Source: Rhodobium gokarnense
GTDB taxonomy: Bacteria > Pseudomonadota > Alphaproteobacteria > Rhizobiales > Rhodobiaceae
Assembly (NCBI RefSeq): GCF_025961475.1
Contig: NZ_JAOQNS010000007.1
Span: 124,001-188,000 of the forward strand
Direction of reading: 5' to 3'
DNA length: 64,000 nucleotides
The notes beneath the pieces were generated by a model, which was given only the letters and a program-made list of their open reading frames with translations, searched no databases and was not told where the DNA came from. Of the stretch, positions 37,862-44,837 are shown piece by piece. Both the position numbers and the translations under genes were made by a program. Numbering within the stretch: position 1 is the first letter of the stretch; each line of letters opens with the position of its first letter.

Positions 37862-38509
37862 ATGACCACGGAACTTGATGTCGCCGGCGTGAAGGGCATG
37901 TTCGTTGCCGCCTGCGACGCGATGCTGGCCAATATCGAACTCCTGACCCACGCCGACCAGGCGATCGGTGACGGCGACCACGGCGTCGGCATGAAGCGCG
38001 GCTTTTCCGCCGCGCTCGCCTTCCTGAAGGAGAACGAACCGGCGACCGTCGGCGAGGTCTTCAAGGGGGTTGGCGGCGCCATCATGTCGGCCTCGGGCGG
38101 AGCCTCGGGAGCGATCTTCGGCACCTTCTTCCGGGCCGGCAACAAGACCCTCGGCGATGCGACGACGCTGGACGGCGCCGGCTTTGCGGCCTTCCTGAAG
38201 GCCGGTCTCGAAGCGGTCGAGAAGCGCGGCGGCGCCGGGCCCGGCGGCAAGACCGTGATCGATGCCATCGATCCGGCGGCAAAGGCCGCGGCCGACGCCG
38301 GCGACGACCTTGAGGCCGTTCTGTCCGCTGCGACGACCGCGGCCAAGGAGGGCGTCGAGGCGACGAAATCGATGATCGCGACCACCGGCAAGGCCCGCAC
38401 GCTCGGCGAGCGCTCGCTCGGCCATCCGGACCCGGGCGCGATCTCGTTCTCCATCGTGATCGGCGCGATGGCAAAGGCCGTCGCCGGGGCGGACGTCGCC
38501 GCGACCTGA
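37862..38509 (+). CDS. dhaL: Dihydroxyacetone kinase ADP-binding subunit DhaL
   Basis: 215 residues of the all-helical DhaL domain. The Mg-nucleotide site is AIGDGDHGVGMKRG (three Asp), followed by MSASGGASGAIFGTFF and GPGGKTVIDAIDPA. The C-terminal GERSLGHPDPGAISFSIVIGAM is the typical last helix. It forms the active kinase with DhaK; DhaL normally carries the nucleotide. Confidence 0.93.
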   Translation: MTTELDVAGVKGMFVAACDAMLANIELLTHADQAIGDGDHGVGMKRGFSAALAFLKENEPATVGEVFKGVGGAIMSASGGASGAIFGTFFRAGNKTLGDATTLDGAGFAAFLKAGLEAVEKRGGAGPGGKTVIDAIDPAAKAAADAGDDLEAVLSAATTAAKEGVEATKSMIATTGKARTLGERSLGHPDPGAISFSIVIGAMAKAVAGADVAAT

Positions 38510-38599
38510 TCTCCCAAGTCTGCCCCGGAGCGGCGCCAAGACCGCCCGGGACCGGCGCGACACGCGCCCGCAGCGCCTAGAAAAACATGGACCGGTTGC

Positions 38600-38620
38600 C
38601 GCCGGGCGCTTCGCCCGGCG
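38600..38620 (+). promoter_or_regulatory. 9-bp hairpin with short loop ahead of tpiA
   Basis: CGCCGGGCG (38600-38608), CTT, then CGCCCGGCG (38612-38620) is a perfect stem with a three-base loop, 20 bp before the tpiA ATG. No T-tract. It may stabilise the downstream message or attenuate it. Confidence 0.45.
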
Positions 38621-38639
38621 CAGGGAAGGAATTTGTCCG

Positions 38640-39419
38640 ATGACATCGTTCTGGATCGGCACGAGCTGGAAGATGAACAACACCATCGCCGAGACGCGGT
38701 CCTATCTGACCGAGCTCGCCGCGGCGCCCTTGCCCGACGCCATGTCGGTGTTCGTCGTGCCGTCCTTCACCGCGCTGCCGGCGGCGCGCGAGACGATCGG
38801 CGATGCGCCCGTCCATCTCGGCGCCCAGAACATGCACTGGGACGAGAAGGGCGCCCATACCGGCGAGATCTCGCCGCTGATGCTCCTGGAATGCGGCGTG
38901 GAGATCGTCGAGCTCGGCCATTCGGAGCGGCGCACCGACCAGGCCGAGAGTGATGCCGACGTCAATGCCAAGGTCCGCTCGGCGATTGCCCATGACCTGC
39001 GCCCGCTCGTCTGCGTCGGCGACCACGAGGAGGAGCTTGCCGCCGGTGCTTCGGCGGAGACCGTGATCCGCCAGGTGAAGCTGGCGTTTTCCGGCATCGA
39101 CACCTCGCAGCTCTCGCGCTCCCTGATCGCCTATGAGCCGGTCTGGGCGATCGGCGAATCGGGCCGGGTCGCGAGCCCGGAGCACGTGGAAGCCGTGCAC
39201 CGCGCCGTGCGCGACCTGCTCGACACGCACGGCCTTGCCTCCGTGCCGGTGCTCTATGGCGGCAGCGTCAATGCCGGCAACGCCGGCGCGCTTGCCGCCA
39301 CGAAGGGCGTCGGCGGGCTCTTCGTCGGCCGTTCGGCCTGGACCGCGGGCGGCTTCCTGGAGGTCATCGCGGCGGCGGAGAAGGGTCTTGGTGCACGGAG
39401 TGCGGCAGCGAGCGTCTAG
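38640..39419 (+). CDS. tpiA: Triose-phosphate isomerase family protein (TpiB/EryH-like variant)
   Basis: 259 residues. The catalytic His is in ELGHSERR and the catalytic Glu in AYEPVWAIGESG; LYGGSVNAGN and FVGRSAW complete the phosphate site. Unlike standard TPI, the N-terminal GNWKMN motif reads GTSWKMN, and the loop after YEPVWAIG reads ESG, not TG. I associate GTSWKMN with the second TPI copies of erythritol loci (TpiB/EryH), which isomerise tetrulose phosphates; this is memory-based and should be checked. The neighbours dhaK/dhaL/tal fit either a triose or a tetrulose substrate. Confidence 0.85.
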   Translation: MTSFWIGTSWKMNNTIAETRSYLTELAAAPLPDAMSVFVVPSFTALPAARETIGDAPVHLGAQNMHWDEKGAHTGEISPLMLLECGVEIVELGHSERRTDQAESDADVNAKVRSAIAHDLRPLVCVGDHEEELAAGASAETVIRQVKLAFSGIDTSQLSRSLIAYEPVWAIGESGRVASPEHVEAVHRAVRDLLDTHGLASVPVLYGGSVNAGNAGALAATKGVGGLFVGRSAWTAGGFLEVIAAAEKGLGARSAAASV

Positions 39420-39613
39420 CCGCGTTCTGCACGCAAAAGGCGAAGTCCGCCTTACATGTGTAATTCCGATACGAAAACTTGTTGCGAATTTGTCGCGCCT
39501 CGGCCGAACATGATGCCGGAGCAGGGGGCGTTGGCGCGTCCGATATTGCCAAAAGAATAAATAAAGCAATTAGATGTGGCGCTAACCGTTCCGAAAACTA
39601 ATGTATCGATAGA
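39420..39613. other. AT-richer gap downstream of tpiA
   Basis: The stretch from about 39440 to 39613 is lower in G+C than its surroundings, especially 39545-39613 (AAAAGAATAAATAAAGC and following). No gene or terminator is clear. It leads into the promoter-like block at 39614-39647. Confidence 0.4.
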
Positions 39614-39647
39614 TTGACAAAAGTTCAGACCCGGAATAGCATTCCGG
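39614..39647 (+). promoter_or_regulatory. Predicted promoter overlapped by a perfect 7-3-7 dyad
   Basis: A perfect -35 TTGACA (39614-39619) is followed after 16 bp by TAGCAT (39636-39641, 4 of 6 to consensus). CCGGAAT-AGC-ATTCCGG (39631-39647) is a perfect palindrome covering the -10, the position where a repressor blocks polymerase. It reads toward the rpiB remnant and tal, so these may have their own regulated promoter. Confidence 0.55.
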
Positions 39648-39808
39648 CAATGGATGAGGTCCGGTTCGGCGGACGGGATGCGAGGCATTTGCGGCGTCCC
39701 AACGGACACATCATCCGGAACGGCTTCGCCGGCGGATAACGCCGGTGTCAGCGCAGGGTCGAGGGCGTCGCTCCTTCCTCGTGACGTCGCCGGCCGGAGG
39801 GAACAACA

Positions 39809-40000
39809 ATGGCGATCGCTTTCGGTTGCAGCAGGGCCGGTACGGCCTTGAACGAAAAGTTCGGACCCTATCTGGCGAAGAACGGGAACGAGGTCGACGA
39901 CTTCGGACCCTTCGACGACACGCCGGTGCTCTCTGCCGATACCGCCCACGCCCTTTCGAAACCGATTGCGGCGGGGAGGAACGAGGCGAGCCGGATCTGA
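39809..40000 (+). pseudogene. rpiB: Truncated RpiB/EryI-type sugar-phosphate isomerase remnant
   Basis: A 63-codon frame opens MAIAFGCSRAG, then YLAKNGNEVDDFGPF, and ADTAHALSKPIAAGR, before a stop at 39998-40000. This follows the RpiB N-terminus (IAIGCDHAG... L...GHEVVDFG... YPD.A..VA.AIA.G) almost position by position. The usual Asp-His after the Cys is Ser-Arg here, and the protein ends just before the active-site Cys segment (GILICGTG) of RpiB; about 85 residues are missing. A good SD (GGAGGG) remains, so a short peptide may still be made, but it cannot be an isomerase. Position between tpiA and tal suggests an ancestral tpiB-rpiB pair like that in erythritol loci. Confidence 0.75.
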
Positions 40001-40087
40001 TACGGCCGGCAAAAGGGCCCCATTGTTGACCGTTCCGCGCTTGACGCCGATGCTGGGCCATCCAGCCGTTTCATTGGAGATTTGATT

Positions 40088-41056
40088 ATGGACGACAAGC
40101 TCTCCCAGATCCGCCGGCACACGGTGATCGTCGCCGACAGCGGCGACATTGAGAGCATCCGCGCGGTGGAGCCGCAGGACTGCACGACCAATCCGTCGCT
40201 GATCCTGCGCGCCGCGAAGATGCCGGCCTATGAGGAATATGTGAGCGACGCCGTTGCCTGGGCAAGGCGCCAGGCGGACGACGACACATGGGTCGACCAT
40301 GCGCTCGACCGGCTCGCCGTCAATTTCGGCGCCGAGCTGACACGGATCGTGCCCGGCGTCGTCTCCACCGAGGTGGATGCGCGGCTCTCCTTCGATACCG
40401 AGGGCACGATCGCCAAGGCCGAACGCCTCATCAAGCTCTATGAAGAGGTCGGCGTTGGCCGGGAGCGCATCCTGATCAAGGTCGCGGCGACCTGGGAAGG
40501 CATTCGCGCCGCCGAAGTGCTCGAAAAGCGCGGCATCCGCTGCAATCTGACGCTGATCTTCAGCCTTGCCCAGGCGATTGCCTGCGCGGAGGCCGGCGCG
40601 TTCCTGATCTCGCCCTTCGTCGGGCGCATCCTCGACTGGTACGCCAAGTCGACCGGCAAGACCTACGACGCCGAGACCGATCCGGGCGTGAAGTCGGTCA
40701 CGGAGATCTACAACTACTATCGCAAGTACGGCTACAAGACCGTCGTCATGGGTGCCTCGTTCCGCAATACCGGCGAGGTCGAGGCCCTCAATGGCTGTGA
40801 CCGGCTGACGGTGGGCCCGAACCTTCTCGGCGAGCTTGCCAGCGAGACCGGCGATGTGCCGGTGCGCCTGACGCCGCCGGACGGTCCGCCCGAGACCCCG
40901 CCGGCGCCGCTGACGGAAGAAGAGTTCCGCTGGCGCCTCAATTCCGATGCCATGGCGACGGAAAAGCTCGCCGAGGGCATCCGGCTGTTCCACCGGGACG
41001 CCGAACAACTGCGCGAATTTGTGCGCACGCACAAAGCGCCCCAGGCCGTCGCCTAA
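40088..41056 (+). CDS. tal: Transaldolase
   Basis: 322 residues of the classical TalB type: [46 protein letters not shown], the Schiff-base Lys in [35 protein letters not shown] and [26 protein letters not shown]. Transaldolase exchanges C3 units between sedoheptulose-7-P/glyceraldehyde-3-P and erythrose-4-P/fructose-6-P. Closing a ketose operon, it would drain erythrose-4-phosphate into the pentose phosphate pool. SD TTGGAGATTT precedes ATG 40088. It ends before a strong terminator-like stem. Confidence 0.94.
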   Translation: MDDKLSQIRRHTVIVADSGDIESIRAVEPQDCTTNPSLILRAAKMPAYEEYVSDAVAWARRQADDDTWVDHALDRLAVNFGAELTRIVPGVVSTEVDARLSFDTEGTIAKAERLIKLYEEVGVGRERILIKVAATWEGIRAAEVLEKRGIRCNLTLIFSLAQAIACAEAGAFLISPFVGRILDWYAKSTGKTYDAETDPGVKSVTEIYNYYRKYGYKTVVMGASFRNTGEVEALNGCDRLTVGPNLLGELASETGDVPVRLTPPDGPPETPPAPLTEEEFRWRLNSDAMATEKLAEGIRLFHRDAEQLREFVRTHKAPQAVA

Positions 41057-41137
41057 AGGCGGCCCATGTGGCGGCGCCCTCGGCCGGTCGGCCCTCCTCC
41101 CACCGATCGGCCGAAGAGACACACCCGCGTGCCTCAA

Positions 41138-41207
41138 CCGCCGGCGGACGACCGCGCTCCGGTTCCTATCTGGCCGGACTGCGGCCGTCCGTCGGCGGAA
41201 TTTTTTT
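41138..41207 (+). terminator. Likely intrinsic terminator of the sugar operon
   Basis: Arms CCGCCGGCGGACGACCG (41138-41154) and CGGCCGTCCGTCGGCGG (41182-41198) pair over 17 bases with one G-U and one A-C, around 27 nt, followed directly by AATTTTTTT (41199-41207). It lies 82 bp after the tal stop. Confidence 0.65.
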
Positions 41208-41253
41208 CAGAGCGATTTTCCGGTCAAAAATGGACGACGCTCCGGCGTCGCAA

Positions 41254-41318
41254 CCTCGACGCCAACGGCGTCGCAAGGCCGACCGGCCGCCGGCGCCTTC
41301 GCGCCGCCCCGTCGGAGG
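41254..41318 (+). repeat. Dispersed two-hairpin repeat, copy 1
   Basis: Hairpin A is CGACGCC-AAC-GGCGTCG (41257-41273); hairpin B is GGCGC-CTTC-GCGCC further on. The unit is repeated imperfectly 99 bp downstream, and a third copy lies at 63724-63774 on the other strand. An extra partial hairpin CGACGC-TCCG-GCGTCG (41235-41250) sits directly upstream. Confidence 0.7.
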
Positions 41319-41352
41319 CTAGCGGGCGCAGCCCGCGCTCAGCCGTGAGACA

Positions 41353-41417
41353 CCTCGAAGCCAAAGGCTTCGCAAGCGCGACCGCGCGCCGGCGCCTATG
41401 CGCCGCCCCGTCGGAGC
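41353..41417 (+). repeat. Dispersed two-hairpin repeat, copy 2
   Basis: Hairpin A is CGAAGCC-AAA-GGCTTCG (41356-41372): against copy 1 the third stem pair changes C-G to A-T on both sides, keeping pairing. Hairpin B is GGCGC-CTAT-GCGCC. It ends 36 bp from the 3' end of tRNA-Leu. Confidence 0.7.
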
Positions 41418-41452
41418 GGTGCGCGAAGCGCATTCGCGTGAGACATGAAAAA

Positions 41453-41537
41453 TGGTGCGGACGGCGGGACTCGAACCCGCATGGCCGAAGCCGAGGGATT
41501 TTAAGTCCCTTGTGTCTACCGATTCCACCACGTCCGC
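41453..41537 (-). tRNA. tRNA-Leu (anticodon TAA)
   Basis: On the minus strand the 85 nt form a class II tRNA. Acceptor arms are GCGGACG and CGTCCGC with an encoded ACCA end; the anticodon arm is GGGACTTAAAATCCC with anticodon TAA; a long variable arm CGGCTTCGGCC and the T arm CGGGTTCGAGTCCCG follow. UAA reads leucine UUA codons, which are rare at this G+C. An open frame that spans it is not a gene. Confidence 0.95.
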
Positions 41538-41581
41538 GTGCAAGGGGCGGCGACACGTAACCGTGCGGCCCATTGTCCTTG

Positions 41582-41610
41582 CAAATATCAAAATCCGTTT
41601 GTCGTGCCAA
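41582..41610 (-). promoter_or_regulatory. Predicted promoter of tRNA-Leu
   Basis: On the minus strand TTGGCA (complement of 41605-41610) and TATTTG (complement of 41582-41587) are 17 bp apart, putting a start about 38 nt before the mature tRNA. The rest of the gap 41611-41781 holds nothing I recognise. Confidence 0.45.
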
Positions 41611-41781
41611 ACGCTTCTGTCGTAAAAGCCGCGGCGTGCGGCGACCCGGCGCGTCTGGCGGGACGCTGCGGCATGTTGCGTTTGCGGCTCCGCACGCTAC
41701 ATGCAGGGACTGACTTTTGGCATGCGCGGCCGGCGCGGAACCGGTTCGGGCACAAGCGCTCCGGCACGAAAGGGTGGTGCG

Positions 41782-42750
41782 ATGACACGGCGGGCCTATG
41801 TCGACCATCACCGGCGGATCTGCGTCTTCTGGAGCCCGAAATCGGCCTCGCGCACGATTCTTGCCTGGTACGCCGAGGCGTTTTGCGGCATCACCCGGCT
41901 GGCGCGCACCGATGCGCGGCGGCTGACCCAGATCGCCAATTACGACGTGGTTCGCGCATCTTATCTGGTCAACCGCGAGCGCTATTTTTCCGCCGCCTTC
42001 GTGCGCCATCCGGCGACGCGTCTGCTCAGCGCCTATCTCAACAAGTTCGTGCGCGCCAAGCAGCGCCCGCTCGAGGCCTTTACCGATCTTGCGCCCTATG
42101 CCCGCACGGCGGTGCGGGAGATCGCGGCGCTGAAGGGCGAGCGGTTCGACGCGGAGAGCTATGAGGGCATTTCCTTTGCCGACCTCCTCGATCTCTGCGA
42201 GGCGCGGATCAGGGCGCGCGGCGTCGAGCCCGACCTCAACGCCCACTGGAACACCCAGGTGCCGTTCGTCGCGCCGGTGGTGAAGCTCTCATACGACCAT
42301 GTGGTGGCGGTGGAGACACTCGCCGACGACATGGCGCCGCTCGTTGCCGCGTTCGGCGGCAGCGGAGCGGAGGAAATCCGCAACCGCACCGCGCTTCACG
42401 CCAACGCCGAGGACGCAACCGGCGATGCCCCGAACCACAGCGAAGCGAAGACGGGGGCGGTGGAAACCCCCTCCGTCCGGCTCGCCGGCGAGCGGCTCGA
42501 CCCGTCCGCCTTCCTCACCGAGACCATCCTTGCCCGGATCGGCGAGGTGTTCGCCCAGGATTTCGAGTATCTCGGCTACGATCCGATGGCGCCGGACCGG
42601 CCGCCGGCCATCCGCACCCGCAACAAGCCGGAGATTCACCACGACCCGATGCGCGAGATTTGCCGCCGGCGTGCAAATCGCGCCTTCGGCGCGCGCAAGC
42701 TGAAGCGGTTCTATGCGGAACGGCGCAAGCGGAGCGCGGACGATGCCTGA
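41782..42750 (+). CDS. Sulfotransferase family 2 protein
   Basis: 322 residues. ICVFWSPKSASRTILAWYAEAF matches the 5'-phosphosulfate-binding loop, and YFSAAFVRHPATRLLSAYLNKF the 3'-phosphate motif (RxPxxRxxSxY) of PAPS-dependent sulfotransferases. Such enzymes add sulfate to polysaccharide, glycolipid or Nod-factor-like acceptors. A central insert of about 35 residues (HANAEDATGDAPNHSEAK...) has no family counterpart I know. I start at ATG 41782; the frame is open further up. It overlaps the next gene by 8 bp. Confidence 0.85.
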   Translation: MTRRAYVDHHRRICVFWSPKSASRTILAWYAEAFCGITRLARTDARRLTQIANYDVVRASYLVNRERYFSAAFVRHPATRLLSAYLNKFVRAKQRPLEAFTDLAPYARTAVREIAALKGERFDAESYEGISFADLLDLCEARIRARGVEPDLNAHWNTQVPFVAPVVKLSYDHVVAVETLADDMAPLVAAFGGSGAEEIRNRTALHANAEDATGDAPNHSEAKTGAVETPSVRLAGERLDPSAFLTETILARIGEVFAQDFEYLGYDPMAPDRPPAIRTRNKPEIHHDPMREICRRRANRAFGARKLKRFYAERRKRSADDA

Positions 42751-43432
42751 GGCAACGCCATTCGTCTCTAGGGGCGCGCTCACGGTCGTCTTTCCAGACA
42801 TCCTGGCTGAGCGGGCCGGGCGCGAGACGCTGATCGTCACCGGCTCGCCGCGCGGCGGCACTTCTGCCGTTGCTTATGCGCTGAGGCGGCTCGACTATTG
42901 TCTCGGCGACCGGATCGGCTCCAACAATCACGAAGACCTCGATTTCCTTGCCGCCTTCGACGAGGCCAGCGCACGAAAGCGCAAGGCGGCTCTCGGCGCG
43001 CTGATCGCGGCGCGCAACGCGATCTATTCCCGCTGGGGCTTCAAGCTGCCGAAGGCGGCGCTCCACCTTGCCGAATTTGCCGGCCTTGCCCGCGATCCGG
43101 TCGGCGTCATCATCTACCGCAATCCGCTCGCCGTCGGCCGCTCGATCGTCAATCGCGGGCCGAAATTCCCGCAAGGCTCGGAAGGGCTCCTGAAAGGTGT
43201 GGTCGTCGCGGCGGAGCGGATGCGGTCCGTGTCGGATCAGCTCCTCGCCGCGCGGCTGCCGGCGGTGCTGATCGATTTCGACCGGTTCCGGGACGATGCG
43301 CGCGGCAATCTCGCCGCGCTCATGGAGCTTCTGGCGCTCAAGGCCGATGCCGCCGATATCGATGCGATCGCCGCCGATATTGCCGAGCCGGGCTACAAGA
43401 AGATGCCGGGACAGCGCGAAAGCGCGGTTTAG
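42743..43432 (+). CDS. Sulfotransferase-like P-loop protein
   Basis: 229 residues. [20 protein letters not shown] is a P-loop of the sulfotransferase superfamily and [18 protein letters not shown] sits where the 3'-phosphate-binding motif would be (RNPxxxxRS). It is shorter than most PAPS sulfotransferases and lacks a recognisable acceptor domain. Start ATG 42743 lies inside the end of the previous gene, so both proteins are coupled and may act on the same substrate. Its stop overlaps the convergent gpt stop by 4 bp. Confidence 0.75.
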   Translation: MPEATPFVSRGALTVVFPDILAERAGRETLIVTGSPRGGTSAVAYALRRLDYCLGDRIGSNNHEDLDFLAAFDEASARKRKAALGALIAARNAIYSRWGFKLPKAALHLAEFAGLARDPVGVIIYRNPLAVGRSIVNRGPKFPQGSEGLLKGVVVAAERMRSVSDQLLAARLPAVLIDFDRFRDDARGNLAALMELLALKADAADIDAIAADIAEPGYKKMPGQRESAV

Positions 43433-43941
43433 CCTACCGGGCCCTTGGCGATCGGCGGCTGGAAGGCGAGGCCCATGTCCCAGGGGAAGTAGATCCAGGT
43501 GTCCTGGGAGACCTCGGTGATGAAGGTGTCGACCAGCGGCCGGCCCTTCGGCTTGGCGTAGACGGTGGCGAAATGGGCGTCCGGCAGGATCTCGCGGACG
43601 ACGCCCGCGGTCTTGCCGGTATCGACCAGGTCGTCGACGACGAGAACGCCCGCGCCCTTGCCGCCGGCCTTGTCGACGACGTCCTTGGCGACCTGTTTCA
43701 GGATCATCAGTTCACCCTGGTCACGGTAATTGTGCCGCGAGGCGATGCAGATGGTCTCGATCAGGCGGATGCCGAGCTCGCGCGAGACGACGGCTGCGGG
43801 AACGAGCCCGCCGCGGGTGATGCAGACGATGGCCTCGAACGGTCCGTCGGCGGATATCCGCCAGGCGAGCGCGCGCGCGTCGCGGTGGAACTGGTCCCAG
43901 GATACCGGAAAGATCTTTTCGGGGCTCGTCGGTTCGGACAT
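43429..43941 (-). CDS. gpt: Xanthine-guanine phosphoribosyltransferase
   Basis: 170-residue type I PRTase. The PRPP-binding loop is [13 protein letters not shown], and [20 protein letters not shown] plus the C-terminal [10 protein letters not shown] are the XGPRT hallmarks. It salvages xanthine and guanine to XMP and GMP. Its start lies 3 bp after the downstream end of the CinA-like gene on the same strand. Confidence 0.93.
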   Translation of the reverse strand: MSEPTSPEKIFPVSWDQFHRDARALAWRISADGPFEAIVCITRGGLVPAAVVSRELGIRLIETICIASRHNYRDQGELMILKQVAKDVVDKAGGKGAGVLVVDDLVDTGKTAGVVREILPDAHFATVYAKPKGRPLVDTFITEVSQDTWIYFPWDMGLAFQPPIAKGPVG

Positions 43942-43944
43942 CGC

Positions 43945-44703
43945 TCAACTCGTCTTGTCGTTTTTCGCGAGCCCTTCCAGCATCTTTTGAACGTCTGCGG
44001 CGGCTTCCTCCAGGAGGTCGGCGTCGCGCGCGCGGATGACGATGCGGGTGGAGAAGATCTCGCCGTCGAAATAGGGGTAGGAGCCGATGGCGGTGCCGGG
44101 ATGGGCATCCTGGATTTCGCCGAGCGGCGTGGCGACAATGCCTTCCGGGCGATGCGCCTCGATGGTTTTAGACAGCATCTTGCGGCCGGTGGCAAGGCGC
44201 GGCGCAAGGCCGTCGAACATCGCCTGCATGACGGAGGGCACGCCGGCCATGACGAAGACGTTGCCGATGTGAAAGCCGGGCAGGCCGGAGACGGGATTGT
44301 CGATGAGATCGGCGCCCTTCGGCACCCTCGCCATGCGCCGGCGGCCGGGGGTCAGGTCGCCCTCGGCGTAGCGCTCCTTCATCATGGCAAGGATGCGCTC
44401 GTCCTCCACGACGGGGGCCTCGAAGGCCGCCGCGACGGCGTCGGCGGTGACGTCGTCATGGGTCGGGCCGATGCCGCCGGTGGTGAAGACGTAGTCGCAG
44501 CGCAGGCGCAGGACGTTGATCGCCTCGACGATGCGCGGCAACTCGTCCGGCACGATGCGCACCTCGCGCAAATCGATGCCGATCGCCGTCATATAGTCGG
44601 CGAGGAAGCCGATGTTCTTGTCCTTGGTGCGGCCGGAGAGAATCTCATCGCCGATGACGATGACGGCCGCGGTGACGATCTCTTGTGCTGGCGAGGCAGA
44701 CAT
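43945..44703 (-). CDS. CinA-like molybdopterin-binding domain protein
   Basis: 252 residues of the MoCF_biosynth/CinA N-terminal domain: AAVIVIGDEILSGRTKDKN, VFTTGGIGPTHDDVT and HIGNVFVMAGVPSVMQAMFDGL. The C-terminal nicotinamide-deamidase domain of full CinA is absent, as in many alphaproteobacterial copies. Related proteins have been described as ADP-ribose pyrophosphatase (COG1058) or competence/damage-inducible. Likely co-transcribed with gpt. Confidence 0.88.
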   Translation of the reverse strand: MSASPAQEIVTAAVIVIGDEILSGRTKDKNIGFLADYMTAIGIDLREVRIVPDELPRIVEAINVLRLRCDYVFTTGGIGPTHDDVTADAVAAAFEAPVVEDERILAMMKERYAEGDLTPGRRRMARVPKGADLIDNPVSGLPGFHIGNVFVMAGVPSVMQAMFDGLAPRLATGRKMLSKTIEAHRPEGIVATPLGEIQDAHPGTAIGSYPYFDGEIFSTRIVIRARDADLLEEAAADVQKMLEGLAKNDKTS

Positions 44704-44837
44704 GGTCCGCGTTCAGCCCCCGTTGTCGCAAGATTCGTGTCCGCGCGGCCCCTCCGGCAGTCTCGCCGAACGCGCAAGGGAAGGGTAAATCAGGCGGGCT
44801 GAGCGCTCAAGCGGGCATCTCGCGCATCTCATACATC

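Noticed and set aside
30303-41056. Sulfoquinovose sulfo-transaldolase pathway
   Set aside because: Transaldolase and SIS proteins fit, but no sulfoquinovosidase, sulfolactaldehyde enzyme or sulfonate exporter is present, and the transaldolase is the ordinary TalB type.
41319-41591. Minus-strand open frame across the tRNA
   Set aside because: It covers the tRNA-Leu and repeat region and has no coding character.
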